The translations under genes and the position numbers were made by a program. From NCBI GenBank assembly GCA_009760885.1, contig CM019719.1, forward strand, positions 24,512,084 to 24,576,083: a DNA stretch of 64,000 bases, written 5' to 3'. This DNA is from Achatina immaculata. Taxonomy: Eukaryota > Mollusca > Gastropoda > Stylommatophora > Achatinidae. Positions 53,309-63,735 of this stretch are shown one piece after another. The notes below the pieces were generated by a model. The model did no database searches. It was not told the origin of the DNA and saw only the letters and a list, made by a program, of their open reading frames with translations. The first letter of the stretch is position 1, and every line of letters begins with the position of its first letter.

Positions 53309-53627
53309 CAGAGAATTAAAGATAGGCCTGGGTGCCCAATTCTTTACCCTTTAAAAATAAAGATCGTTCATTCATCCTCTATCTCTCTTTCTCTCTCTCT
53401 TTCTCTCTCTCTCCCTTTCCCCTCTCTCTCTCTCCTCTCTCTCTCTCTCTCCAGAGAATTAAAGACAGGCCTGCGTGCCCAATTCTTTGCCCTTTAAAAA
53501 TAAAGATCATTCATTCATCCTCTCTCTCTCTCTCTCCCTTTCCTCTCTCTCTCTCTCTCCAGAGAATTAAAGACAGGCCTGGGTGTCCAATTCTTTACCT
53601 TTTAAAAATAAAGATCATTCATTTATC

Positions 53628-53688
<61 letters not shown>

Positions 53689-53690
53689 CA
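53268..53690. repeat. (TC)n runs separated by a ~90-bp repeated segment
   Basis: Four (TC)n tracts alternate with three copies of a segment starting CAGAGAATTAAAGA and ending AAAGATCATTCATTCATCC. Together they form a compound tandem repeat. Ser/Leu-rich frames are artefacts. Confidence 0.93.
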
Positions 53691-54157
53691 GGTAATGTGA
53701 GTTTTTAAAAAAAAAAGTCCGCTGACGTACTGTAATATAACACAGTAGTTGTTCAGTTTTGTGAATAATTTACGTGTGCATCATAATGTTTAAATAGTTC
53801 ATTGTATGGGGCATTTAGCAAGAAATTAACCTGACCTTAAATACATAATTTGTCCACAATAATAACTGTTGAATCCCATGTAAACGTATATGTATCTTCT
53901 GTTTAATGAAAAATATCAGTGGAACTATGAATTCTGGTTCTCTGCGGTCAGTGCTGTGATGTTGTCTTGCGGCTTCTGTGATGACTTGCACTTGTTTTGT
54001 AGAGCACACGTTTATTAGCGGGAAGAATGTTCGGAGGCTGTTTACTGCAAGCTCCGCCGAGTTCTAAATCGTTCCGCTTTCCCCCCTCCCGCGAAAAGCC
54101 AAACGCGAGATTACGGAGAAAGTCTTCGCTTTGGGCACAAAAAAAAATTATGTACAG

Positions 54158-54383
54158 CAGTGTTTCTCAACGTGAGGCATACGCGCCACTGTGTGTGTGT
54201 GGGGGGGGGGGGGAGGGCCGCAATTTAATTATTTTGAGTGACAGTATATTTAGATTATACTTTTTTTTTCAGAACTTGGTTGACTATTATCCTGCCAGGA
54301 AAAGAGGGGGGTGTCTTGGAGGAGTTGAGGTGGGGCATGATCCAAAAGAGAAAGGGGTTAAAAAAAAAGATTTGGAAACACTG
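54158..54383. mobile_element. hAT-like MITE, 226 bp
   Basis: The ends CAGTGTTTCTCAACGTGAGG and GGAAACACTG are inverted repeats. They are flanked by 8-bp near-identical direct repeats ATGTACAG (54150-54157) and CTGTACAG (54384-54391), as hAT elements produce. No transposase. Confidence 0.75.
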
Positions 54384-54399
54384 CTGTACAGGATATTTC

Positions 54400-54953
54400 T
54401 ATCAAGAATCACGGACAGCATCACCGCCAAACAGTTAAGGGAACAGTGTTGCGGATTCATGAAAGAGAACCCAGAACAAGACTAGACTTTTCTTGGTGAC
54501 AAACAATCACAGATTTGTTGTTAGAGCAGAATTTACTCTCATGTATCACTGCCACTGATTGTGTGGAAATACCGCCCAGTTTTGCGGAACACTGTCGCTT
54601 ATTTTCAGTAAGGCGCAATCTCATAGAAACTGAACTGATTTTCACGTGAACATCCTATTTTTTGCCTTTTAATACATTGTAAACTGTATTTGCTGTATTG
54701 GACGACGTGTCTTGGCTTGATTTAGGGCACTGTACATTGTAGAGGCAGTTCGCTAACACAAGGAACCAGGTACCGTTTTTTTTATAGCTAGCCTACATGG
54801 AGCTGAGTTAGAACTTACTTTTTTTTTACTTCATAATTCAGTGTGTTAAATCACCGCTCTACAGTCCAACACACTTCTCTCTCTCTCTCTCTCCCTCTCT
54901 CTCACTCTCCCTCTCTCTCACTCTCTCTTTCTCTTGCCCTTCTGTGACCAAGA
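54400..54953. other. Spacer with a (TC)n microsatellite
   Basis: No gene. A CT-rich microsatellite lies at 54878-54935, immediately before mariner copy 1. Confidence 0.5.
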
Positions 54954-54955
54954 TA

Positions 54956-55896
54956 CAAGGATCATGCCGAAAGTTGTGAGCAAAATCTTTTTTAAAAAAT
55001 CAGAATTTATAGAATGAAAAAAAAATAAATGTATCATCATAACTGCATCCTTTGCACTTCATGTAGAGATCACATGACGTCGCCATCATGTGTCACGTGA
55101 CCACGCGGAGCATAAACAGAATGGCGGGTGCTTAAGTTTCGTTTCGCCAACGTGCTGTTATTAAGTTTCTCGTTAAAGAGGAAATCCCCGCTGCTGAAAT
55201 TCACCAAGGACTTCAACTTGCTTATGGAGGTGTGTGTATGGGCGCTAGCAGTGTTAGGAGGTGGGTGAAACATTTCAAAGATGGAAACACGAGGATCCAA
55301 GATATGCCTCGCAGCGGTCGCCCTCCAACTGCCTCCACGGAACGCAACGTGGAAAGGGTTACCGATATCATCAAACAAGACAGACGTGTTTGAAATCGCT
55401 GTAAATCTTAGAATAGGTAACAATGCAGTACAGGAAATGATTGAAACCCTAGGCTATAGAAAAGTTTGAGCCCGCTGGATCCCACCTTTGTTGACTGAAT
55501 ATCACAAAGCTGTGAGAAAAACCATCACTCAACTGAGGAAATTCGGAAAATAGGTTGGGAAATTCTCCCACACCCTGCCTATAGCCCCGACCTGGCACCC
55601 AATGATTACCATCTTTTCGGTTTAGTGAAAGAACAAATGCGAGACCATCACTACGACACAGAAGAGAACGTCCACAAATCAGTGCGTCTGTGTCTTCGGT
55701 CAGCTGGAACGGAATTCTACTGGGAGGGTATTTTCAAACTTGCAGAACAGTGGAAAAAATGTATGCAGAGAAATGGAGATTATTTTTAAAAGTGAAGAAA
55801 AGGATATATATTAAGGCGATATATTTATATTTTCTCTACCTATAAATTCTGAGTTTTAGAAAAAAATTGTGCCCGTGACTTTCGGTATGACCCTCG
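54956..55896 (+). mobile_element. Mariner element, internally deleted, copy 1
   Basis: 941 bp, TA on both sides. Ends CAAGGATCATGCCGAAAGTT and (reverse) CGAGGGTCATACCGAAAGTC. The transposase remnant reads IKFLVKEEIPAAEIHQGLQ, GASSVRRWVKHFKDGN, MPRSGRPPTAS, then after ITQLRKFG jumps to GWEILPHPAYSPDLAPNDYH. The centre of the catalytic domain, including the first Asp, is missing. LAPNDYHLF keeps the third acidic site. Confidence 0.92.
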
Positions 55897-55904
55897 TACA
55901 TGTG

Positions 55905-56140
55905 GCTGCTAATAGTAAGAGATTTCCACTTTTGTCGGTCCTTCACTATCTTCTTGGCTGTCTCTCAGTCCTTTATTTACCTGTCTGCTATACGTCTGCA
56001 TGTCGCTTCGGGACATCCCATGCTTCTTTTACCTTGTGGGGTCCACATCAAAGCTGCGTGTGGTAAGGATTTGTCTGTCATTCTCATGACGTGGCGAATC
56101 TATTGCCACCTTCTCCTTTCAGTCACTGTCTACAGAGCTT
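55905..56140 (-). mobile_element. LINE family F, 3'-end fragment
   Basis: The minus strand reads AALMWTPQGKRSMGCPEATC then KKIVKDRQKWKSLTIS, the usual LINE C-terminus. It lies between the two mariner copies. Confidence 0.65.
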
Positions 56141-56270
56141 AACTGAACATAAATACTGAATAATTCCCTAACTCTAGCATTACTTTCTCGTTCACCTTTT
56201 GATTGAACTTGGATTCTAAGTTAACAGCATCCATGTTCAGAAAGACTCAAGCACAGACAACCAGTGCTAT

Positions 56271-58242
56271 GAGGGTCATACCGAAAGTCGTGAGCAAATT
56301 TTTTTTAATCAAAATTTTAGATAGAGAAAATATAAATGTATCACCTTAATATATATCCTTTTCTTCACTTTTAAACATAATCCCCATTTCTCTGCACACA
56401 TTTTCCCCACCGCTCTGCAATTTTGAAAATACCCTCCTGGTAGAATTCCGTTCCAGCTGACCGAAGACACAGACGCACTGATTTGTGGACGTTCTCTTCT
56501 GTGTCGTAGTGATGGTCTCGCATTTGTTCTTTCACAAAACCGAAAAGATGGTAATCATTGGGTGCCAGGTCGGGGCTATAGGCAGGGTGTGGAAGAATTT
56601 CCCAACCTATTTTCCGAATTTCCTCAGTTGAGTGATGGTTTTTCTCACAGCTTTGTGATCTTCAGTCAACAAACGTGGGATCCAGCGGGCTCAAACTTTT
56701 CTATAGCCTAGGGTTTCAATCATTTCCTGTACTGCATTGTTACCTATTCTAAGATTTACAGCGATTTCAAACACGTCTGTCTTGTTTGATGATATCGGTA
56801 ACCCTTTCCACGTTGCGTTCCGTGGAGGCAGTTGGAGGGCGACCGCTGCGAGGCATATCTTGGATCCTCGTGTTTCCATCTTTGAAATGTTTCACCCACC
56901 TTCTAACACTGCTAGAACACACATCTCCATAAGCAAGTTGAAGTCCTTGGTGAATTTCAGCAGCGGGGATTTCCTCTTTAACGAGAAATTTAATAACAGC
57001 ACGTTGGCGAAACGAAACTTAAGCACCCGCCATTCTGTTTATGCTCCGCATGGTCACGTGACACATGATGGTGACGTCATGTGACCTCTACATGAAGTGC
57101 AAAGGATGCAGATTAAAATGATACATTTATATTTTCTTCTTCTTCTTCTTCTGTGTTCGAGGTTATTGGTCACTTCAGATCCTGATCCCTGTCAACATGG
57201 CAAAGCCCGCAGTCCTCTCCAGATCCTGATAGGAGCCCCAGAGCTTTTGCCCCAAGCTTGTGTCCTCTGGCCATGTCTCACACCTCATGTCTGCATGGTT
57301 TGGGCACTTTTGTAGGATATATTCTGGAGTCTGTACTCCAATGCCACATGGACACTCGTATGTGTGAGGCATATTTTGTGTCGATGCAGGTGGCTGAGTA
57401 GTCTGCATGGCCTGTCCTTAGGCGAAAGAGGATGGTTTGCTGATGTCTTTGTAGTTGATGTATTGGATCTGGTTCATTGTTGCATTTCAGTTTCTTTTTC
57501 CATTCAGATCTGCACTGGTTACGGATTTGGGTAGTTTACTGGATGATTGGTTTGATCTTGATTGCTGTCAGCTTTGGATAAGCCATTTCATTGCCAGCTA
57601 TTCCGCAGTGGGATGTTACCCATTGTAGGGCCACGGTTGTTGACAGTGTAAGGTGCTTCAGTTCTGTTGTGATTTCTTGTATGTTTGCATGTGGGTTGTT
57701 TGTTGTTTTTAGAGATTCCAGAAGTGCCCTTCAGTCTGTGAAGAAGGCTATTTTGTATGGTGGGTGCTGGTTTTCTGTTTTAAGTATTCTGAGGGCTTCG
57801 ACGAGGGCTGTTGTTTCTGCCCTGTAGTTGGAGGAAATCTTTCCTGTCGCGAAGGCTTTTCTGGTTTGCCTCCCATCTGTGTATCGTATGTAAACGCCCC
57901 CGCCTCCATTTTTTTTACTGCTTTTTCTGCAGACCCATCTGTGTACACATGTGTTCATTCAGCTGGGTTGTATTTGCTGTCAATCACCTCCTGGGTCAGT
58001 GTCTTCATCTGAAGTGTTGTTAGGTAGTCCTTTTTGTGTATGCCTGGTACCTCTGTGAGGACTGTATCTTCTCACAGTGACTGTGCTCCTCCACAATTTG
58101 GAGTGGTTCAATTTCTTCATGAGAGGTGGGAAGGAGGTCTTTATAGTGTTGTTGCAGTTGTGCTGTCAGATGGTTGAAGATGGTTCTTTTCAGAGTGTGT
58201 GTGTGTGTGTGAGTGTGTGTGTGAGTGAGTGTGTGTGTGAGT

Positions 58243-58286
<44 letters not shown>

Positions 58287-58358
58287 CCTGGATATATTTT
58301 CTCAATCTATAAATTCTGATTTTAAAAAAATTGCTCCCGACTTTCGATATGACCCTCG
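56271..58358 (-). mobile_element. Mariner, same deletion, copy 2, split by a LINE
   Basis: Inverted relative to copy 1. Terminal GAGGGTCATACCGAAAGTCG (left) and CGAGGGTCATATCGAAAGTC (reverse of right), TA on both sides. It has the same internal deletion junction (CTGAGGAAATTCGGAAAATA + GGTTGGG) as copy 1. 57138-58292 is a LINE inserted near the 5' end of the mariner. Confidence 0.92.
57138..58292 (-). mobile_element. LINE with RNase H domain and (GAA)n tail
   Basis: Flanked by 10-bp direct repeats TATATTTTCT at 57128-57137 and 58293-58302; mariner copy 1 shows the empty site. The minus strand encodes an RNase H domain: MYTDGSAEKA, SSNYRAETTALVEALRIL, FFTDCRALLESL and WVTSHCGIAGNEMA. A C-terminal module follows (LFRLRTGH, CPCGIGVQTPEYILQKCPNH), then CCTCGAACACAGAAGAAGAA. 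It is 5'-truncated with frameshifts. RNase H plus this CCHC-like end point to the I/Jockey-like LINE group. A (GT)n(GA)n tract lies at 58196-58283. Confidence 0.9.
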
Positions 58359-58591
58359 TATGATACAGCAAAAATGTTTTCATTTTAAAGCTTTGCGAAT
58401 TATTTTCAGCGGTGTCCAAAACGTTTTACATTTTCTCTGCTCTTCCTTCTGGAAGTAAACAAACGATGAGAAAACAGCAAATGAAAACGCAAACAAATAT
58501 ATTCTTTTAGACTAAACAAGAAAACTGCAAAAGGTGGACTTTTCTCATCACACCATGCAAGTATCAAACAACTAAGGATGGCATATCTCTC

Positions 58592-59180
58592 TCTCTCTGA
58601 ACCTTAAGTGCCCAGGGCACATGGGGCTTCCGCAAGGGTTTTCCACAAATGCCTGTCTTTCGCCTTTTTTTCTGCTCTTGCCCAGGTGAGCCCTCTATTG
58701 CTCAACATCCTTTCTGTTGTTCTTCTCCATGTCTCTTTTGGTCTACCCTTACTTCTGTTCCCCTGTGGTGTCCATCTTAGTGCTATTTTTGGTAGTGAGT
58801 TGTCATTCATTCGGAGCACATGTCCCAACCATCGCCAGCGTCTTTCCTCAATAATTGTTGTCAGTGGTTTCATCTGCATTTCTGCCAATAAGATGTTATT
58901 TCTTATGGTGTTTGGCCAAAATATTTTTTTAATTCTACGTAAACATTTAGTCTGGAAAGAATTCAACTTGTTTTCTATGGTTTTGGTGATTTTCCAGCAT
59001 TCACTACCATAGAGTAGTACACTTAGAACATTACTCTTAAATATCCTGATTTTCATATTTATGCTTAGTTTATTTGATTTCCATATATTCTGTAGCATTG
59101 CAAAAGCCTGGTTTGCTCTAGTAAGTCTGCTGTTGATGTCCTCTGTGCTGTCTCCATTTTCTACTACTCTGCTGCCAAGG
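58592..59180 (-). mobile_element. LINE family B, 3' part
   Basis: An open frame of about 200 codons reads YLGSRVVENGDSTEDINSRL, LSVLLYGSECWKITKTIEN, EERRWRWLGHVLRMND and NRSKGRPKETWRRTTERML. The tail is CTTAAGGTTCAGAGAGAGAG. It is less decayed than the other B copies. Confidence 0.92.
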
Positions 59181-59319
59181 TATATAGAATAAAGGAAAAT
59201 TAATGAATCAACCATAAAAGCTGATTGGATAAATGCACATTCAAATTAGAACTAATGAAGCTCAAATGACAGAGGAGAAGACGTGAGGTTATAAAAATCG
59301 TATCTTGTATTGTCTTGTC

Positions 59320-59650
59320 TTGTGCTGTCTCCCTGCAACTACGAGCTGGTGCTCTTTGCAGCCGATTATGTTGAGGTGTTGGGATACAGCACCCTACCGG
59401 TGTGGGATCTGGTTATGGCAGTTATTTTTCAAGTCCCAGATTACAGCTAAAAAGCAGAGGGTGTGTAATGCTTTTTTTTTTAGCAGACTCCACAACCATG
59501 GGGACTATGGCGATCCTTGCCCCATTAGCCAGGCTAGGCCTGTTACTGGGGGTACCACGGAGAGGTGGGACAGGGTCTTGGTCAGCTTTGGTTTGCTAAC
59601 CCTTACTCTGGCATATCAGCTATGGGTCGCTGATTACCTAATTGGACAGC
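59320..59650 (+). repeat. Repeat family E, uninterrupted copy
   Basis: Matches 7510-7733 + 8418-8510. Contains TGTGGGATCTGGTTATGGCA, AGCAGACTCCACAACCATGG and TGGGACAGGGTCTTGGTCAG. Class unknown, no coding support. Confidence 0.7.
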
Positions 59651-59689
59651 GTCTTCACCCCATATAAAGATCATAATGTTCGTCTAAAA

Positions 59690-60190
59690 CAATAGTTTCC
59701 ACCTTGCAGTCTGTGGCGCATTATCAGGTGATTCTCGACACTTTGTCGATTTGGCATTAAGTGCCGTCTATTTTTTTGTTTTTTGTTTTTTAAAGAGTTG
59801 TGGCATTGCGATACTACATATAAACTGGTGGTCCGCAAATAATATGTAGTTGTAAAAGTGGTCCTTTGATATAAAAAGGTTGGGAACACCTGGCCTAAAG
59901 CAGCCTTTCTCAAACATTCCACTCTGGCGGAACCCTTGAAGTAAAGTCTGATACCTCAAAAAAAAAAAGAACCCTTGTAATAAAAAGTATTATATCTACA
60001 TCTCCTGGTATAGTGAGTAATCTACAAGTTGCTCATGTCATAATCTAGTAATATGTAACGATGCTCGTTCTGAGTGTGAAAAAAAAAGAAAAATTATGTG
60101 AACTTACGTATAAACATATTTATATGTATTTAGCCACGACCAGCCATGGGACTTCTAGCGACCTCTCACAAAACTTTGGTTGAGAAACAT
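59690..60190. mobile_element. One or two hAT-like MITE remnants
   Basis: Segment ends look like hAT termini: TAGTTTCCACCTTGCAG ... GGTTGGGAACACCTG (59690-59890) and CAGCCTTTCTCAAACATT ... GGTTGAGAAACATTAGTG (59902-60195). Target duplications are not clear. Confidence 0.45.
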
Positions 60191-60560
60191 TAGTGTAAAT
60201 AGCTATTTAAGTACCGTGCCGATCTAGTTGAGAAACGTTAGTGTTAAATAGATATTTAAGTACCGTGCCGATCTGGTTGAGAAACATTAGTGTAAATAGA
60301 TATTTAAGTACCGCGCCGATCTAGTTGAGAAACGTTAGTGTTAAACAGATATTTAAGTACCGTGCCGATCTGGTTGAGAAACATTAGTGTAAATAGATAT
60401 TTAACTACTTTGCCGATCTGGTTGAGAAATATTAGTGTAAATAGATATTTAAGTACCGTGCCGATCTGGTTGAGAAATATTAGTGTAAATACCTATTTAA
60501 GTACCGTGGCGATCTAGTCGAGAAACTTTAGTGTAAATGGCTATTTTAAGTACCGTTCCG
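60170..60560. repeat. 48-49 bp minisatellite, 8 copies
   Basis: Unit GTTGAGAAACATTAGTGTAA + ATAGATATTTAAGTACCGTG + CCGATCTG. The first part is the right end of the adjoining hAT-like remnant, so the array seems to have grown from it. Confidence 0.93.
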
Positions 60561-60613
60561 ACATGCACTGGCGATTACCCTTCTGGTTGCATGATGTTAG
60601 AACGTTCAGACAC

Positions 60614-60654
<41 letters not shown>

Positions 60655-61000
60655 GGTCTCCTCTTTTCTTTTCTTTTTTTTTTTGCCATGAATTTTCTGA
60701 TGTTTCACTAACTTCTGACTTTCCATAACACGTGTAAATAATTTTGATTATCATTTCCATATGGTTTTAACTAGTTTTCGTTGTTATACAAAATCTCTGG
60801 TAACTTCATTTTTGCTAGGAAATGTTTCACCTTTCCTCAAAATCACATTTCTAATGCTTTCAGTTTCTCTCTTATCTGTTTATTTACATCCATGTCTCAC
60901 AGACGTTGAATAATACTGGCTTTTTGTAGCTATATTGCATTGTACTCTTCTTTTTCACTGTTAGAATTATTCTCTTATTTGCTAGTACTGAAGACAAGCT
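60561..61000. other. Spacer with (TTG)n microsatellite
   Basis: (TTG)13 at about 60616-60655; otherwise AT-rich with no gene. Poly-Gln and poly-Asn frames on the minus strand are artefacts. Confidence 0.6.
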
Positions 61001-61005
61001 GGTAT

Positions 61006-62361
61006 CTTCTTCTTCTTCTTTCGCTTCTACCACCAAGACCACCCTGTGATCCTACTGAATTTACGTCTGTGGTCCTCGATAGGTCCCGTGGTCCCCAGTG
61101 TGGTCCCCGAAAGGACCACACGAGATCCCCGAGAGGACAACAAGAGGTTTAGAGTATTGCAGGGCTTGAGCCTGTATTCTTGGTGGATCTCAGAAGCCGG
61201 ATTGCGTGACACCGTGGTTTTCGTTGCACCATCTAGAGTTGGACTTTCTCACTGGAAAACCTCGGCGTGTTTTGGATATCAGTATATCCCCACCGGGTGA
61301 GAGGTAGTAGTCCATCCAGACTAGAGTTTGACTTTCTCACCGGAAAACCTTGACATGTTTTGAGATATCCGTGTATCACCGCCGGGTGAGAGGTGGTTGA
61401 CCATCCAGTCCAGCGTTGGACTTTCTCACCGGAAAATCTCTGCGTGATTAGGATATGCATACATCCCCGTCGGGTGAGAGGTGGTTGCCTATCTAGACTG
61501 CCCTGGTCCAGTGTATCAGACTTCAGCATTTTGTGGTCGTTGCCGCTACCCGTCAGGACGGAGCTTTTGTCCAGGAGGACGAAGCCTCGCCACTAGTGAG
61601 TTTCACCCCTGGGTTGAGCCGGTTTAGGCGTATTATCCCAGTATGGGCGTGCTAAAGACGTGACCGACCTCTAGAGCGGAGGTACCGTGACATGCGTAGC
61701 CATCAAATTTCACCCCTGGTGTAAGCCGGTTTAGGCATATTTCACCAGTACGGGTGTATTTCGGACGTGGCCAACCTCTAGAGCAGAGGCGCCGTAGTAT
61801 GGGTAGCTCTCGCCGCGATACTAATGGACATACCGATTAAGCTTCACTTTATCCTTTCCATCACATTTTCACATCGGCGCCACACAGCAACCCTAATTGC
61901 TTTCCTGCACTTTCTTCCTTGGCCAGGAGGAGCTCACTCCACGCGCGGCATCCGAAGAATCTTGACAGCAGTGTCTTAACCTCTGGGTTAAGACGGTTCA
62001 GGCATTTCGCCCGATATGAGTGCAGTTAGGACGTGGTCGATCCCCAGACCAGAGGTGCCGTGATTTGACTACTGTTTACTTCGCTTATTCCTTTCTTTTA
62101 CCTTTTCCACAGTGGTGCCGCACGGCAACCCCATTTGCACCTTTCTTCATTGAGCTATCAAATATGACTCTCATCTACCCGAAGCGTCTGGTTTTCAGGC
62201 GCCAGATATTCGCCTTCGCCCCTTCTCCTGTCAGTTTAAACAGTTCTGCCACGAGAAGGCCAGGAGCTGGACGTGACTGTCAGAGGATATTTGAGAAGCA
62301 CGCCATTGGAATGGAGAGCGTATCCTCCACCCCACCTCCGACAATAACAGTCCTTAGAACC
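61006..62361 (-). mobile_element. GAA-tailed retroposon, full-length copy
   Basis: 1356 bp between 12-bp direct repeats ACAAGCTGGTAT (60994-61005 and 62362-62373). The minus strand runs from GGTTCTAAGGACTG to (GAA)n. About three 88-bp units lie at 61230-61490. Small internal deletions compared with the 18.4 kb copy. Confidence 0.94.
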
Positions 62362-62534
62362 ACAAGCTGGTATAAACTGCTAGAATATCTATATCAACGT
62401 TTCTCATCGTCTCAGGTCCCAGTCATCCCCTTTCAACCCAGACTACACCTCTTTCAGCCTAGAAAGCCACCTGAACGCGTCTCTTTAGATTTGTTCCCTA
62501 AATCCTCCCATTTTAAGGAAATTTGCCCTTCTTC

Positions 62535-62765
62535 TCCTTCTTCTTCTTACATTTTCAGACGTCGACTTGTATGCTTTTGATGTAGTTGTAGCCATCTGTA
62601 GGGCGTGGACATCCTCATACAGTTTGTTCTGGACTGGTGTAGTATTTGGCCATGTTTGTCGTCTCTGTTGTTCATATACTGGGCACTCCTGCTGTATGTG
62701 GTCTGCTGTTATTTTATTGGTGCCACATGTAGATTCGTCGATTGATCATATTTTGAATTTGTTGT
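62535..62765 (-). mobile_element. RNase-H-type LINE, 3'-end fragment with GAA tail
   Basis: The minus strand reads STCGTNKITADHIQQECPVY, RRQTWPNTTPVQNKLYED and ALQMATTTSKAYKS, then (GAAGAA)n. This is the same C-terminal module type as 57.2-57.4 kb but a different subfamily. Confidence 0.75.
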
Positions 62766-62769
62766 ACAG

Positions 62770-63735
62770 ACAAATGCTCCCCTTTCAACCCAAACTGTCC
62801 TCCAAATCCTCCCCTTTCAACCCAGGCTGCTCCCTCCCCCTCAGATCCTTCACTTTCAGCTAAGACTGCCCCCAAATCCTTCCCTTTCAACTAAGACTGT
62901 CCCCCAAATCCTTCCCTTTCAACTAAGACTGTCCCCCAAATCCTTATCTTTCAACCCGGGCTGCGCCCCCCCCTCCTTCCCTTTTAATTAAAACTGTCCC
63001 TCAAATCCTTCCCTTTCAACTAAGACTGTCCCCCAAATCCTTCCCTTTTAATTAAGACTGTTCCCAAAATCCTTCCCTTTCAACTAAGACTGTCCCCCAA
63101 ATCCTTATCTTTCAACCCAGGCTGCCTCCTCCCCCTCCAAATCCTTCCCTTTTAATTAAGACTGTTCCCAAAATCCTTCCCTTTCAACTAAGACTGTCCC
63201 CTAAATCCTTATCTTTCAACCCAGGCCACCCCCCCCCAAATCCCTCCCTTTTAACTAAAACTGCCCCCCAGTCCTTCCCTTTCAACTAAGATTGTCCCCC
63301 AAATCCTTCCCTTTCAGCTAAGACTGTCCCCCAAATCGTTATCTTTCAACCCAGGCCCCCCCCCCCCCAAATCCTTCCCTTTTAACTAAAACTGCCCCCC
63401 CCCCCAGTCCTTCCCTTTCAACTAAGATTGTCCCCCAAATCCTTCCCTTTCAATTAAGACTGTCCTCCAAATCCTTCTTTTTCAACCCAGGCTGCCTCTT
63501 CCCCCTCCAAATCCTTCCCTTTCAACTAAGACTGTTCCCAAAATCCTTCCCTTTCAACTAAGACTGTCCCCCAAATCCTTCTCTTTCAACCCAGGCTGCC
63601 CTCTCCCCCTCAGATCTTTCCCTTTCAACCAAGACTGTCACCCCCCCCCCCAAAAAAAATCCTTCTCTTTCAACTAAGACTGTTCCCTGAATGTTTCTCT
63701 TTCAACCAAGACTGTCCCCCCGAATCTTCCCCTAT
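62770..63735. repeat. 32-bp pyrimidine-rich minisatellite, about 30 copies
   Basis: Unit ATCCTTCCCTTTCAACTAAG + ACTGTCCCCCAA, mixed with a second version (CTTATCTTTCAACCCAGGCT). C runs of variable length. Strong strand asymmetry (almost no G). Confidence 0.96.

Noticed and set aside
53258..53700. Ser/Leu-rich frames of 79 and 122 residues
   Set aside because: They are translations of (TC)n tracts and a repeated spacer.
55070..55423. 117-residue minus-strand frame in mariner copy 1
   Set aside because: Antisense of the mariner transposase, whose motifs read on the plus strand.
58608..59012. 134-residue plus-strand frame
   Set aside because: Antisense of the LINE family B C-terminal ORF, which has clear motifs on the minus strand.
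60541..60760. Poly-Gln / poly-Asn frames
   Set aside because: They come from a (TTG)n microsatellite with no coding context.
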